Assembly (NCBI GenBank): GCA_022702705.1
Contig: CM040426.1
Location: 76,221,877 to 76,285,876, forward strand
Direction: 5' to 3'
Source: Papilionanthe hookeriana x Papilionanthe teres
Lineage: Eukaryota > Streptophyta > Magnoliopsida > Asparagales > Orchidaceae
DNA length: 64,000 bases
The translations under genes and the position numbers were made by a program. Shown piece after piece: positions 63,101 to 64,000 of the stretch (position 1 is the first letter of the stretch; every line of letters begins with the position of its first letter). A model generated the notes under the pieces. That model saw only the letters and a list, made by a program, of their open reading frames with translations, searched no databases and was not told the origin of the DNA.

Positions 63101-63150
63101 GAAGCAAAGCACCCCAGAACAAGAAACCATGGGTCAGGCGAGAGGAATAA
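14997..63150 (+). CDS. DML: DEMETER/ROS1/DML-family 5-methylcytosine DNA glycosylase-lyase, 19 exons
   Basis: This bifunctional base-excision enzyme removes 5-methylcytosine and nicks the strand, causing active DNA demethylation in the nucleus. Exons: 14997-15111, 15198-15323, 15422-16873, 23118-23208, 23589-24285, 35997-36076, 36363-36447, 36541-36632, 36791-36859, 37024-37060, 37159-37229, 55037-55492, 55836-55872, 56397-56454, 56525-56664, 57317-57382, 57485-57599, 57678-57719 and 63026-63150. They join to 1317 codons with GT-AG borders and consistent phase. Visible in order: basic stretch (~117-160), WWENERRVF (~540), domain-A start (565-607), HhH with K866, D884 in VDTNV, Fe-S cysteines 951/958/961/967, permuted CXXC cysteines (1168-1186) and RRM-like C-terminus. 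Exons 4-19 are certain as family members; exons 1-2 and the start are modelled. The length lies between Arabidopsis DML3 and ROS1, and the short N-terminus is DML3-like, but the subfamily is not settled. Four introns are swollen by retroelements. Confidence 0.9.
15198..15323 (+). CDS. DML: DML exon 2
   Basis: Acceptor GCAATAG|AT and donor TTTCAG|GTATAG. The frame continues without a break into exon 3 through a split Gly codon. The last residues (EEVWVSG) resemble in position the short Trp-containing motif near the N-terminus of family members, but the similarity is weak. The exon's 3' end is better supported than its 5' end. Confidence 0.5.
15422..16873 (+). CDS. DML: DML exon 3 (N-terminal region)
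   Basis: This 1452-bp exon is preceded by a T-rich tract and TTTGCAG. It encodes a Lys/Arg-rich block with the family motif KKHRPKVVEVEK (about 15540-15600). A long divergent acidic/Ser-rich linker follows, then the conserved segment with IVPY and the ALLDAET-like stretch (about 16620-16740), and WWENERRVF at ~16800. It ends ARMNLILG at donor TTTTAG|GTGTGT. The basic block is known to help non-specific DNA binding in this family. The exon reads on into intron 3 for 13 more codons before a stop. Confidence 0.88.
17330..17580 (+). other. Block conserved between giant LTR-like copies
   Basis: This segment aligns well with 49270-49020 on the minus strand, including 'gtcactcgag(a)aa(c)tctcga' and 'caattatttcc(g/a)gagtc'. 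In the copy at 49 kb it is open for 84 codons; here one TAG interrupts it. It could be a conserved regulatory U3 block or the trace of a short captured coding sequence. I cannot assign a domain. Confidence 0.4.
19016..19400. repeat. Degenerate ~60-bp tandem repeats
   Basis: Units built on GTGAATTAGGTGG and GCTCTCACCTAGGCGTGTG followed by CTCCT recur about six times. They lie inside the giant LTR-like copy 2. Each unit contains the near-palindrome GGTG..CTCTCACC. Confidence 0.7.
19440..19990. repeat. Irregular AT-rich repeats ('aaagctcc' units)
   Basis: Motifs such as TTTTAAAGCTCCAAA and CATTTAAATG recur every 35-55 bp with heavy decay, inside the giant LTR-like element. No coding potential. 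Confidence 0.5.
20004..20220. mobile_element. Hairpin MITE ('ACATACCACTCAATT' family) in LTR copy 2
   Basis: The left end TTCACATACATACCACTCAATTC and the right end GAATTAAGTGGCATGTATATC are inverted. The same ends occur in introns 12, 13 and 15 of the gene. It is nested inside the giant LTR-like element, so the MITE family was active after that insertion. Confidence 0.6.
21293..21428. repeat. ~21-bp minisatellite (GGAGGGATCTTGAATGA)
   Basis: About six units of GATCTTGAATGAGGAGGAGG or the variant GATCTTGGAGAAGGAGGGCT lie in a purine-rich stretch just upstream of the TATA-like box of the giant LTR-like element. They could act as promoter-proximal repeats (inference). Confidence 0.75.
21455..21475 (+). 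promoter_or_regulatory. Possible LTR TATA box in copy 2
   Basis: TATTTATT at 21461 follows a GC-rich, purine-rich stretch. It is at the same relative place as the boxes in the other two copies. If active it would fire in the sense direction of the host gene from intron 3. Confidence 0.35.
22187..22415. repeat. Direct repeat ('TGTAACAACC' unit), copy 1
   Basis: It starts TGTAACAACCTGAACTC and shares the long word GGAGTGCTCC plus a tail around 'gtttcattttaattgagg' with a second copy at 22632. TGTAACAACC is a typical LTR start, so these may be two remnants of a small LTR or MITE. There are no internal domains. Confidence 0.5.
22632..22860. repeat. Direct repeat ('TGTAACAACC' unit), copy 2
   Basis: This is the second copy of the unit at 22187, in the same orientation, separated by about 215 bp. 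It starts TGTAACAACCCAAATTC. Confidence 0.5.
23118..23208 (+). CDS. DML: DML exon 4 (domain A start)
   Basis: The acceptor TTCTACAG completes a Gly codon left by exon 3. The exon encodes GDRRFSPWKGS and VVGVFLTQNVSDHLS, which is almost invariant in the family and starts the first half of the split glycosylase fold. The donor is TCGAG|GTAACC. Confidence 0.95.
23209..23588 (+). other. DML intron 4 (380 bp)
   Basis: AT-rich, with a T-rich tract before TTTGCAG. No insertion recognised. Confidence 0.85.
23589..24285 (+). CDS. DML: DML exon 5 (end of domain A, inter-domain linker, glycosylase start)
   Basis: It opens with SSAFMSLAAKFPV, the end of domain A. About 190 low-conservation residues follow, corresponding to inter-domain region 1, which is known to be removable without loss of activity in DME. 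It ends with IDWEAMRRK, LDSVNWETVR and ERGMNNLLAERIK, the start of the glycosylase domain. The linker is shorter than in DME and closer to DML3/ROS1 length. The donor is ATCAAG|GTAATT. Confidence 0.95.
24286..26467 (+). other. DML intron 5, first part: AT-rich DNA
   Basis: About 2.2 kb shows no recognised domain. A 20-bp word ('ggtggaaaataggcatctt') occurs twice at 24453 and 24493. The short reading frames here do not resemble proteins. Confidence 0.6.
26468..26683. repeat. 216-bp tandem duplication, copy 1
   Basis: The unit begins GATTACTTTC and ends with the first ~19 bases of the Gypsy LTR that starts at 26880 (TGATGCTGAGCGTCTA). The two copies are nearly identical. Confidence 0.9.
26684..26898. 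repeat. 216-bp tandem duplication, copy 2
   Basis: Head-to-tail second copy. Its last bases run on into the full Gypsy LTR. The unit therefore includes host intron plus the LTR edge, and the duplication came after the Gypsy insertion. Confidence 0.9.
26880..27431 (+). repeat. Gypsy D 5' LTR
   Basis: It starts TGATGCTGAGCG and ends AAAATCA. It aligns along its length with 30155-30604, e.g. 'cctatttttcttacttctag', 'acttagggaa(c/g)attta' and 'caccgactgcccctatc'. Reading frames inside it are not genes. Confidence 0.75.
27598..27865 (+). mobile_element. LINE (RTE-type) 3' fragment
   Basis: It translates to VGVASVTDKIREGRLRWF followed by HIKRRPSDSSVRR, the typical C-terminal end of the reverse transcriptase ORF of plant RTE-like LINEs. 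It ends in a short TTG-repeat tail (CTTGTTGTTG at about 27862), as those elements do. It is 5'-truncated and lies between the Gypsy D primer site and its gag, so it inserted there later. Confidence 0.65.
28200..28660 (+). pseudogene. Gypsy D gag remnant
   Basis: In shifting frames it shows the retrotransposon gag pattern, with DPYEFIEW-like and LWWEN-like words, then YGPEVLIKLHSLSH and a 66-codon open piece (28458-28658). Stops interrupt it several times. Gag would form the particle core; this copy cannot. Confidence 0.6.
29451..29719 (+). repeat. 269-bp tandem duplication inside Gypsy D, copy 1
   Basis: It covers the end of the protease region and the start of the RT region (residues EEFQYHLTLIL and LPPLSAIHH type, with Gypsy-like 'LPPLR.I.H' spacing). 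It is repeated directly downstream with few changes. Confidence 0.8.
29720..29985 (+). repeat. 269-bp tandem duplication inside Gypsy D, copy 2
   Basis: Second copy, with the same open frame of about 100 codons. Both copies stay open in the same frame although the rest of the element is riddled with stops, which suggests chance plus recent origin rather than function. Confidence 0.8.
30155..30604 (+). repeat. Gypsy D 3' LTR, first part
   Basis: It starts TGATGCGGAGCG after a purine-rich stretch. It stops abruptly where the antisense Gypsy E begins; the rest of the LTR reappears at 34471-34542. Confidence 0.7.
30605..31472 (-). repeat. Gypsy E 3' LTR (left copy)
   Basis: 868 bp, aligned along most of its length with 33278-34470 (words 'gggaaaaggaaggt', 'ccctagaaggggagtacc', 'atatatagtcttagggtaa'). 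The divergence is considerable, so the insertion is old. The Pro/Ser-rich reading frames on both strands are not genes. Confidence 0.7.
31973..32840 (-). pseudogene. Gypsy E gag-like remnant
   Basis: Minus-strand pieces show an N-terminal gag pattern (SNKVIEWLR near 32800), a Lys/Arg- and Gln-rich stretch (32631-32431) and a 72-codon piece at 32191-31973. Stops and frame changes separate them. The assignment is by pattern only. Confidence 0.4.
33278..34470 (-). repeat. Gypsy E 5' LTR (right copy), split by a MITE
   Basis: 912 bp after removing the 281-bp MITE plus target duplication at 34176-34456. It starts TGATACCGG and ends AGCTCCCGCA. Confidence 0.7.
34176..34449. mobile_element. Long-TIR hairpin MITE (274 bp)
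   Basis: The left end GGGAAAAAAATTGTGTACG and the right end, read on the other strand, GGGAAAAAGTTTGCGTACG begin arms that stay complementary for more than 100 bases, including a perfectly paired stretch around GGTTATTCAGAGGGTATTGG. TCATGCG flanks both sides (34169-34175; 34450-34456). The terminal GGGAAAAA and long TIR suggest a Mutator-like MITE, though the clear duplication is 7 bp, not the typical 9. Confidence 0.8.
34543..34778 (+). other. DML intron 5, AT-rich DNA after Gypsy D
   Basis: Host intron sequence with no recognised element, leading into a tandem duplication. Confidence 0.5.
34779..35209. repeat. 431-bp tandem duplication, copy 1
   Basis: The unit starts AGACAAATTGGCATAAAAAAG and ends ATAGCATAG. 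It is followed immediately by an almost identical copy. Confidence 0.92.
35210..35640. repeat. 431-bp tandem duplication, copy 2
   Basis: Nearly identical to copy 1, with a handful of substitutions and a small indel near 35320. It lies about 350 bp before exon 6, so it may add duplicate branch-point or regulatory sequence. Confidence 0.92.
35641..35996 (+). other. DML intron 5, last part
   Basis: Host intron up to TTCCTTGCAG. A T-rich tract suits a strong acceptor. No insertion seen. Confidence 0.7.
35997..36076 (+). CDS. DML: DML exon 6
   Basis: Acceptor TTGCAG|GATTTC and donor GCCAA|GTAAGA. It encodes DFLNRLVRDHGSIDLEWLRN, a signature of the glycosylase domain just before the HhH motif. 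Confidence 0.95.
36363..36447 (+). CDS. DML: DML exon 7 (helix-hairpin-helix, catalytic Lys)
   Basis: It encodes the HhH segment LSIRGLGLKSVECVRLLAL. The Lys in GLGLKS (residue ~866) is the Schiff-base nucleophile of this family. The hairpin residues are intact. Confidence 0.97.
36541..36632 (+). CDS. DML: DML exon 8 (catalytic Asp)
   Basis: It begins VDTNVAR; the Asp (residue ~884) is the conserved catalytic acid, 18 residues after the Lys as in DME. It continues VRLGWVPLKPLPE. Compared with most relatives it has Ala-Arg-Ile-Ser instead of Gly-Arg-Ile-Ala after VDTNV. Confidence 0.97.
36791..36859 (+). CDS. DML: DML exon 9
   Basis: It encodes YPIMDSVQKYIWPRLCKLDQ. The donor is placed at AATT|GTAAAT because only this restores the Leu-Tyr-Glu join to exon 10. 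A Gln stands where relatives usually have Leu before YP. Confidence 0.95.
37024..37060 (+). CDS. DML: DML exon 10
   Basis: A 37-bp micro-exon encoding YELHYHMITFGK, identical to family consensus. Acceptor CTTACAG, donor GGAAAG|GTAGAT. Confidence 0.95.
37159..37229 (+). CDS. DML: DML exon 11 (iron-sulphur cluster)
   Basis: VFCTKNRPNCKICPMRGEC holds the four cysteines of the [4Fe-4S] cluster with the CX6CX2CX5C spacing required for activity in the family. The exon ends HFN plus two bases at GTATGG. Confidence 0.97.
37572..38275 (+). repeat. Copia A 5' LTR with insertion
   Basis: It starts TGTTAGAGATATG and ends TTTTTTACA. Alignment with the 3' LTR breaks at about 37797 and resumes at about 38225 ('taagcaattttt'), so ~430 bp were inserted, including a GC-rich patch at 37988-38035. 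Confidence 0.65.
37797..38225. mobile_element. Small insertion in the Copia A 5' LTR
   Basis: This sequence is absent from the 3' LTR. It contains 'gtttgttgcaaatg' near the left and 'ccaacaaacag' near the right, loosely inverted, plus 'agttgtttggtt'. It is probably a decayed MITE; the superfamily is unknown. Confidence 0.45.
38280..39280 (+). other. Copia A 5' leader, GCAG/CTGCAG-rich
   Basis: About 1 kb between primer site and coding part is packed with CTGCAG, GCAGC and CCTCC words. A similar leader follows the primer site of Copia B (43170-43550). The open frames are composition artefacts. It may be a structured packaging or translation leader (inference). Confidence 0.5.
39340..39665 (+). 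pseudogene. Copia A protease remnant
   Basis: The DLGASNHM stretch near 39490 corresponds to the DSGA..HM active-site motif of Copia aspartic protease. It is followed by a VLYIPQL-type segment. The active Ser is replaced by Leu, and stops are present. Confidence 0.6.
39852..40142 (+). pseudogene. Copia A integrase core remnant
   Basis: An open piece with DIWGTSNLKT and FVSFIDDHNRTSW, the start of the Copia integrase catalytic core including the second catalytic Asp region. It is cut at 40142 by an unrelated ~90-bp repeat. Confidence 0.7.
40141..40230. repeat. Dispersed ~85-bp repeat, copy 1
   Basis: It starts 'gaggtattatcaaatgg' and closely matches 54823-54905, just upstream of exon 12. Here it interrupts the Copia A integrase. 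Confidence 0.65.
40310..40720 (+). pseudogene. Copia A integrase C-terminal remnant
   Basis: Several frames show residues such as CLINKMSSLILGF and VFFLGM that match the C-terminal part of Copia integrase (INRMPS..VLG and CIFLGY). Heavily broken. Confidence 0.5.
41090..41700 (+). pseudogene. Copia A reverse transcriptase remnant
   Basis: The piece 41115-41321 has KRSVRYKWVFIVKYKAD and ETFALVAKLNNVRV, hallmark N-terminal RT motifs. The catalytic box at 41590-41601 reads YVNN, not YVDD, so both metal-binding Asp residues are lost. Stops and frame shifts add to the inactivation. Confidence 0.75.
42040..42491 (+). pseudogene. Copia A RNase H remnant
   Basis: YTDDSCDG near 42053 and the open frame 42156-42491, with CNNQVAINIANN and RTKYIEIDIG, match Copia RNase H. 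The first part is in another frame. Confidence 0.7.
42490..42757 (+). repeat. Copia A 3' LTR (268 bp)
   Basis: It starts TGATGCGGAGTGTGG and ends TTTTCTACA. It matches the non-inserted parts of 37572-38275. Confidence 0.7.
42966..43159 (+). repeat. Copia B 5' LTR
   Basis: It starts TGTAAGAAGGATT and ends just before the primer site. It matches the 3' LTR in 'attaggaatta', 'tgaggactta' and 'gaattcccaattc'. The small size is typical of some Copia lineages. A TATTTATG box lies at ~43105. Confidence 0.85.
43560..44288 (+). pseudogene. Copia B gag, first part
   Basis: HMNVLITAHKLNDYNF is the start of the Copia gag motif, and FVNNWGKFDPLIGLI and VWEVEKSMFKSWLINS follow. Several stops (TGA, TAA) are present. 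It breaks at 44293 where the giant LTR-like element enters and continues at 49571. Confidence 0.7.
46190..46500. repeat. ~90-113 bp imperfect repeats in LTR copy 3
   Basis: Three units start TTGTGTTG (46194, 46307, 46398) and continue with TTGGGGCT..CTCAGCC..GGCTTGG-like words. They are internal to the giant LTR-like element; the corresponding part of copy 2 has different repeats. Confidence 0.5.
49020..49274 (-). other. Open 84-codon block in LTR copy 3, conserved with copy 2
   Basis: The frame is open from 49274 to 49020 and is the counterpart of 17330-17580. It has no recognised domain and begins about 300 bp inside the element. A conserved non-coding function is as likely as coding. Confidence 0.35.
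49571..49995 (+). pseudogene. Copia B gag, second part with zinc knuckle
   Basis: It resumes after the target duplication. CDFCHKPYYTCDMCSKLHGK near 49700-49750 is the degenerate CCHC zinc knuckle of Copia gag, with the His partly replaced. A 40-residue Pro/Ser/Gln-rich end follows. Confidence 0.65.
50219..50635 (+). pseudogene. Copia B pre-integrase and integrase start
   Basis: An open frame with GRMIGTAKREVKFYFFQE and MLLHRRFGYSKFHYLKHL (GAG-pre-integrase HHCC region), then CQLAKYQCVS. The zinc-binding pattern is partly changed. It leads into the integrase core in another frame. Confidence 0.75.
50560..51250 (+). pseudogene. Copia B integrase remnant
   Basis: The words for HNDLCGPSRTGS, TLIDDHTQIRG and, later, IRIDNG-like and NKVAKRKN-like residues appear in alternating frames. 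Frame shifts near 50640, 50760 and 50930 break it. The C-terminal part holds NVLLGYSTTQKGYL. Confidence 0.65.
51460..52530 (+). pseudogene. Copia B reverse transcriptase
   Basis: Motifs occur in order: MDKMNALQ (51730), KARLATKGYSQNYRVDCEET (51860-51920), LLLDVKNVFL (51995), then the catalytic box NVDD at 52257-52268, where relatives have YVDD, and FEIKDLGSLRYFSGLKVA. Only a few frame shifts and stops; this is the best preserved pol segment of the three Copia copies. Confidence 0.8.
52530..52993 (+). pseudogene. Copia B RNase H, first part
   Basis: Words for the CHAVGIVGQ-like, DVD.VGS-like and SSAEVEFGYMSLGV-like motifs are visible with several frame changes. A poly-A patch at 52844-52855 sits inside. 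The segment stops at TAA 52991-52993, the target site of the Harbinger-like element. Confidence 0.6.
52994..54271. mobile_element. Harbinger/PIF-like element (1278 bp) in Copia B
   Basis: The flanks are TAA (52991-52993) and TAA (54272-54274), the 3-bp target typical of this superfamily. The left end GAGTACTGTTGGGGCA and the right end read on the opposite strand GGGGCCGTTTGGGGCA are imperfect inverted repeats. Removing the element and one TAA makes the RNase H codons run on in frame. The interior has no transposase; it contains AT-rich repeats ('caatcgaaaattttttacc' twice near 53640) and a GC-rich hairpin near the right end. Confidence 0.78.
53590..54065. repeat. Short internal repeats in the Harbinger-like element
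   Basis: CAATCGAAAATTTTTTACC occurs at ~53623 and ~53653. AATCGGGGGTAAGCCG recurs at ~53598 and ~53995, with a shorter variant near 54035. They are duplicated inside the element and have no coding role. Confidence 0.65.
54275..54495 (+). pseudogene. Copia B RNase H, second part
   Basis: The open reading after the insertion carries AISIAQ (overlapping the target site), then THKHVEIE-like, VSFVPSTRQLTDILTKNLA, the RNase H end, and stops just before the polypurine tract. Confidence 0.75.
54506..54738 (+). repeat. Copia B 3' LTR
   Basis: It starts TGTTAGGAAGATT and ends TTCATACA. It is slightly longer than the 5' LTR because CTAATTATTAGGAATTATG is duplicated inside it. TATATTTATA at ~54681 is the counterpart of the 5' LTR TATA box. 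Confidence 0.85.
54823..54905. repeat. Dispersed ~85-bp repeat, copy 2
   Basis: Closely matches 40141-40230 in Copia A. It lies in intron 11 about 130 bp before exon 12. Confidence 0.6.
55037..55492 (+). CDS. DML: DML exon 12
   Basis: The acceptor GATGCAG completes a Ser codon. It encodes SSKLALPAPDEK, the Pro-rich VIEYPPSPIIEEPP segment, DADIEDAFYEDDEVPTIKLN, and ends LRTEHHV. These match the region after the iron-sulphur cluster in DME, ROS1 and DML3. About five residues usual between the cluster and this point are missing. The donor is ATGT|GTATGT, inside a row of possible donors. Confidence 0.93.
55547..55778. mobile_element. Hairpin MITE in intron 12
   Basis: The left end GGGGCATTTATATACATGCC and the right end read in reverse GGGGCACATACATACCACCC are inverted. 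They are the same family as the elements at 20004, 55903 and 57109. The element makes up most of intron 12 (55493-55835). Confidence 0.7.
55836..55872 (+). CDS. DML: DML exon 13
   Basis: A 37-bp exon encoding YELPDSHLLLEE. Acceptor CTTCACAG, donor GAGGAG|GTAAGC. Phase and residues match the family. Confidence 0.95.
55903..56154. mobile_element. Hairpin MITE in intron 13
   Basis: The left end GGAAAATTTACATGCATAGC and the right end read in reverse GGGAACATTTACATACATAGC have long inverted arms with 'CTTATGT.TTTAC.TATCTCA'. Same family as in introns 12 and 15. The remaining intron 13 sequence (56155-56396) has nothing recognised. Confidence 0.75.
56397..56454 (+). CDS. DML: DML exon 14
   Basis: It encodes MDQREPDDPSPYLLAIWTPG, one of the most conserved C-terminal stretches. 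Acceptor CTTTCAG, donor CCAG|GTAAGA. Confidence 0.96.
56525..56664 (+). CDS. DML: DML exon 15 (permuted CXXC unit)
   Basis: It encodes GETAQSIEPP and the cysteine cluster CCE...LCERETCFACN, the permuted single-unit CXXC zinc finger of this family, thought to help recognise DNA context. It ends QTVRGTLL, the start of the RRM-like fold. Confidence 0.96.
57064..57102 (+). other. G-rich tract with G-quadruplex potential
   Basis: At least five runs of three or more Gs, one of them 12 bases long, occur within 39 bases on the sense strand, right after a long T run. Such a tract could fold in DNA or pre-mRNA; this is inferred from sequence only. Confidence 0.6.
57109..57212. mobile_element. Short hairpin MITE in intron 15
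   Basis: TTTACATACATACCACTCAATT on the left and 'gaattgtgcggtatgtatgtaaatg' on the right are inverted. It is the smallest of the four clear family members and has probably lost its middle. Confidence 0.7.
57317..57382 (+). CDS. DML: DML exon 16
   Basis: It encodes IPCRTAMRGRFPLNGTYFQ..NE, invariant family signature in the RRM-like region. Acceptor TTGCACAG, donor ACGAG|GTAAGC. Confidence 0.97.
57485..57599 (+). CDS. DML: DML exon 17
   Basis: It encodes VFADHDSSRTPIQVPRSWLW and RRTVYFGTSIAAIFR. Acceptor CAGCAG, donor TTAGAG|GTGGTA. Confidence 0.96.
57678..57719 (+). CDS. DML: DML exon 18
   Basis: A 42-bp exon encoding FTATEPIQYCFSKG with split Gly codons at both ends. Acceptor ACGTTAG, donor AAAAG|GTATGC. 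Confidence 0.92.
57720..58127 (+). other. DML intron 18, first part
   Basis: C/T-rich and T-rich intron sequence without recognised elements. The 120-codon open frame here starts in exon 18 and runs on in a different frame; its Leu/Ser/Phe-rich composition is not protein-like. Confidence 0.6.
58128..58474 (+). repeat. Copia C 5' LTR
   Basis: TGTTAGGTATGG...TTTCTCAACA. TATAAATA at 58286-58293 is a good TATA box for the LTR promoter. Confidence 0.92.
58981..59630 (+). pseudogene. Copia C gag
   Basis: Starting ISGAKFEVMKFDGTGNFG, it carries the Copia gag pattern with AAATIRLCL and SKSLTNKLYLKQKLYGLK. It has stops at 59047, 59136 and 59235 and frame shifts near 59425. Once a particle protein, now inactive. 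Confidence 0.75.
59633..59884 (+). pseudogene. Copia C zinc knuckle and protease start
   Basis: CYKCKESGHMKRDC is a perfect CX2CX4HX4C zinc knuckle. AWILDLRCSYHI follows, where protease DSGA..H is changed to DLRC..H, so the active-site Ser-Gly is lost. It ends in a stop. Confidence 0.8.
60244..60777 (+). pseudogene. Copia C pre-integrase and integrase
   Basis: An open 177-codon stretch: LGHLSERGMTELHKR, the zinc-binding CKFCVLGKQ, catalytic-core words YVHSDVWGP, TFIDDFSKKVWVYFL, and KTPQQNDVAKRMN. The residue expected as Gly in the QQNGVAER motif is Asp here. It is the longest intact pol piece in the window but truncated and without a usable start. Confidence 0.8.
61425..61731 (+). pseudogene. 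Copia C RNase H end
   Basis: EAAKEAL, then LHCDS, VIYLAKNQVYCARTKHIDVR and HTNENAVDMLTK, typical of Copia RNase H. It follows the truncated RT start (AMVKEMESY at ~61400) directly, which marks the internal deletion. Confidence 0.75.
61823..62169 (+). repeat. Copia C 3' LTR
   Basis: TGTTAAGTATGAC...TTTCTCAACA, same length as the 5' LTR. The TATA-like box is at 61981-61988. Confidence 0.92.
62353..62955. mobile_element. hAT-like GGCTCG-type element, decayed, in intron 18
   Basis: It begins TAGGGCTATAAGTGAGCCAAG and closes with 'ctcgagctcaacttgactcatttaca', the complementary arrangement seen at 10509-11063. The ends are degraded. The middle (62560-62815) holds unrelated sequence with a short open frame of no recognised family. 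Confidence 0.5.
63026..63150 (+). CDS. DML: DML exon 19 (C-terminus and stop)
   Basis: The acceptor TTTCCAG completes the Gly codon of exon 18. It encodes FVCVRGFDRKTREPKPLYAR and LHLPRSK, the conserved end of the protein, then a basic tail and TAA at 63148-63150. The match shows the gene was not cut off by the Copia in intron 18. Confidence 0.95.
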
Positions 63151-63590
63151 GCAGCCAAATAAACTAATCAGCACCTTCAGATATAAATCCATTATATTGC
63201 AATTGTTATTCTAATCTGACTTTCATTGTGGCTTTTACATGATGTCATCATGGCCAGAAATTGATGTATTTTCATTGTACGCTTTATAATTGGTATAATT
63301 GTGTTGATGTTATGGCTTGTTTCTTTGCTGTGAACGGCACACTTTGCTTGCTTTAATTGGACAATTATTTCATGATTTATTTGCTAGTCTGCTTGGACCA
63401 TAGAAATCATTTGAATTGGTCATCAATTATTATTACCAACAATTTGCATTTATCATTTATGAAGATATTATGATGGCATTTGGATTGTCTTAGCAAGGTA
63501 ATTTATAAATCATTAAAAATATTAATAAATATTTTAAATGTTAAAGCAATTCCTACTTATGGTGCGTCTCTCTAGAATTATTTAGATTTA
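63151..63590 (+). other. DML 3' UTR and downstream region
   Basis: AT-rich sequence after the stop codon. AATAAA at 63158-63163 is too close to the stop to be the likely poly(A) signal. T/G-rich stretches at 63260-63330 (TTGTAC, TTGGTATAATTG) suit a plant poly(A) region. The exact 3' end is not determined. Confidence 0.4.
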
Positions 63591-63591
63591 G

Positions 63592-64000
63592 GGCCTGTTT
63601 GGGGGCGCAAAGTCGCGGTGCGGCGCTTTACCGCACCGCGAATTTGCGCCCGTTGCATTCGCGAAGCCGCGAATCCGCGGCGGACTGCCGCGAAGCGGGA
63701 TTGAAAGCGGACCGCGGGATATACCCGCGGCCCCGACTTTCGACCAGCTTCGTGGAATTCTTTCCTGCGTTGCCCTCGCCCTAGTGCTCTTCCCGAACTC
63801 TTCTCTGCCTTGGCCCTTCTCGCGAGCCCGAGAGTCCTTCGACTGCTCTTCTTTTTCCTCGACCGAGAGTCCTTCGAATCTAAGGTAACCTACCTTTGAT
63901 CCACCATTCTGTATCGCAGCCCGGTCCCCGGTGACTTCTATATGTTGATTTTGGTTGGGCTTTGCTGGATTTGCTTCCCTCTTCTTTTGTCCCGATCTCC
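63592..64000 (+). mobile_element. Probable start of a Harbinger-like element (cut by window end)
   Basis: It opens with GGGCCTGTTTGGGGGCGC after TTTA, resembling the terminus of the Harbinger-like element at 52994-54271. A perfect nested hairpin follows at once (63602-63650). The remainder is C/T-rich with CGAGAGTCCTTCGA twice (~63830 and ~63864). No transposase is visible within the window. Confidence 0.5.
63602..63650. repeat. Perfect nested hairpin near the element end
   Basis: GGGCGCAAA pairs with TTTGCGCCC, and inside it CGCGGTGCGG pairs with CCGCACCGCG around a 7-base loop. Nineteen pairs with no mismatch. Confidence 0.85.

Noticed and set aside
1..64000. tRNA genes suggested by TGGTATCAGAG-type words
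   Set aside because: They are retrotransposon primer-binding sites directly after LTRs; no cloverleaf-forming sequence was found around them.
1..64000. A bacterial-type defence system, CRISPR array or prophage
   Set aside because: Introns, plant gene families and plant retroelements throughout; the repeats lack uniform spacers and no such genes are present.

Overview
The window comes from a plant nuclear genome. It shows AT-rich introns with GT-AG borders, plant LTR retrotransposons with the usual initiator-Met primer-binding sites, and one gene of the plant-only DEMETER/ROS1/DML family of 5-methylcytosine DNA glycosylases. I cannot name the species. No bacterial genes, CRISPR arrays, rRNA or tRNA genes were seen.

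The core of the window is a single split plus-strand gene from about 14997 to 63150. It can be reassembled as 19 exons (3954 nt, 1317 codons plus stop). All internal intron borders are GT-AG, the phase agrees at every junction and no stop interrupts the reading. The product carries the basic N-terminus, the domain-A strand, the helix-hairpin-helix glycosylase with its catalytic Lys and Asp, the CX6CX2CX5C iron-sulphur motif, the permuted CXXC unit and the C-terminal RRM-like region. The exons cover only about 4 kb of 48 kb. Four introns (3, 5, 11 and 18) have grown to 6.2, 11.7, 17.8 and 5.3 kb by transposon insertion; the others are 70-650 bp.

Layout. Positions 1-5668 hold the 3' part of a very long LTR-like element. 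Positions 5669-10105 hold degenerate repetitive DNA, tandem duplications and a 500-bp microsatellite. Positions 10105-12162 hold hAT-like and hairpin MITEs. A broken minus-strand F-box/DUF295 gene lies at 12406-13720. The demethylase gene starts after a (TA)n tract. Intron 3 holds a 5.1-kb LTR-like element of the same family as the one at the window start. Intron 5 holds a Gypsy element whose 3' LTR is split by a second, antisense Gypsy, which is itself split by a hairpin MITE. Intron 11 holds two Copia elements in series; the second contains another 5.3-kb LTR-like element in its gag and a Harbinger-like element in its RNase H. Intron 18 holds a Copia element lacking its reverse transcriptase core. 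The last 400 bp resemble the start of a Harbinger-like element.

The main point is the relationship between gene and cargo. An enzyme that removes DNA methylation, mostly near transposons, has a coding sequence spread across about 34 kb of transposon DNA. It still appears to encode a complete protein, so expression probably depends on correct splicing and read-through of methylated introns (inference).
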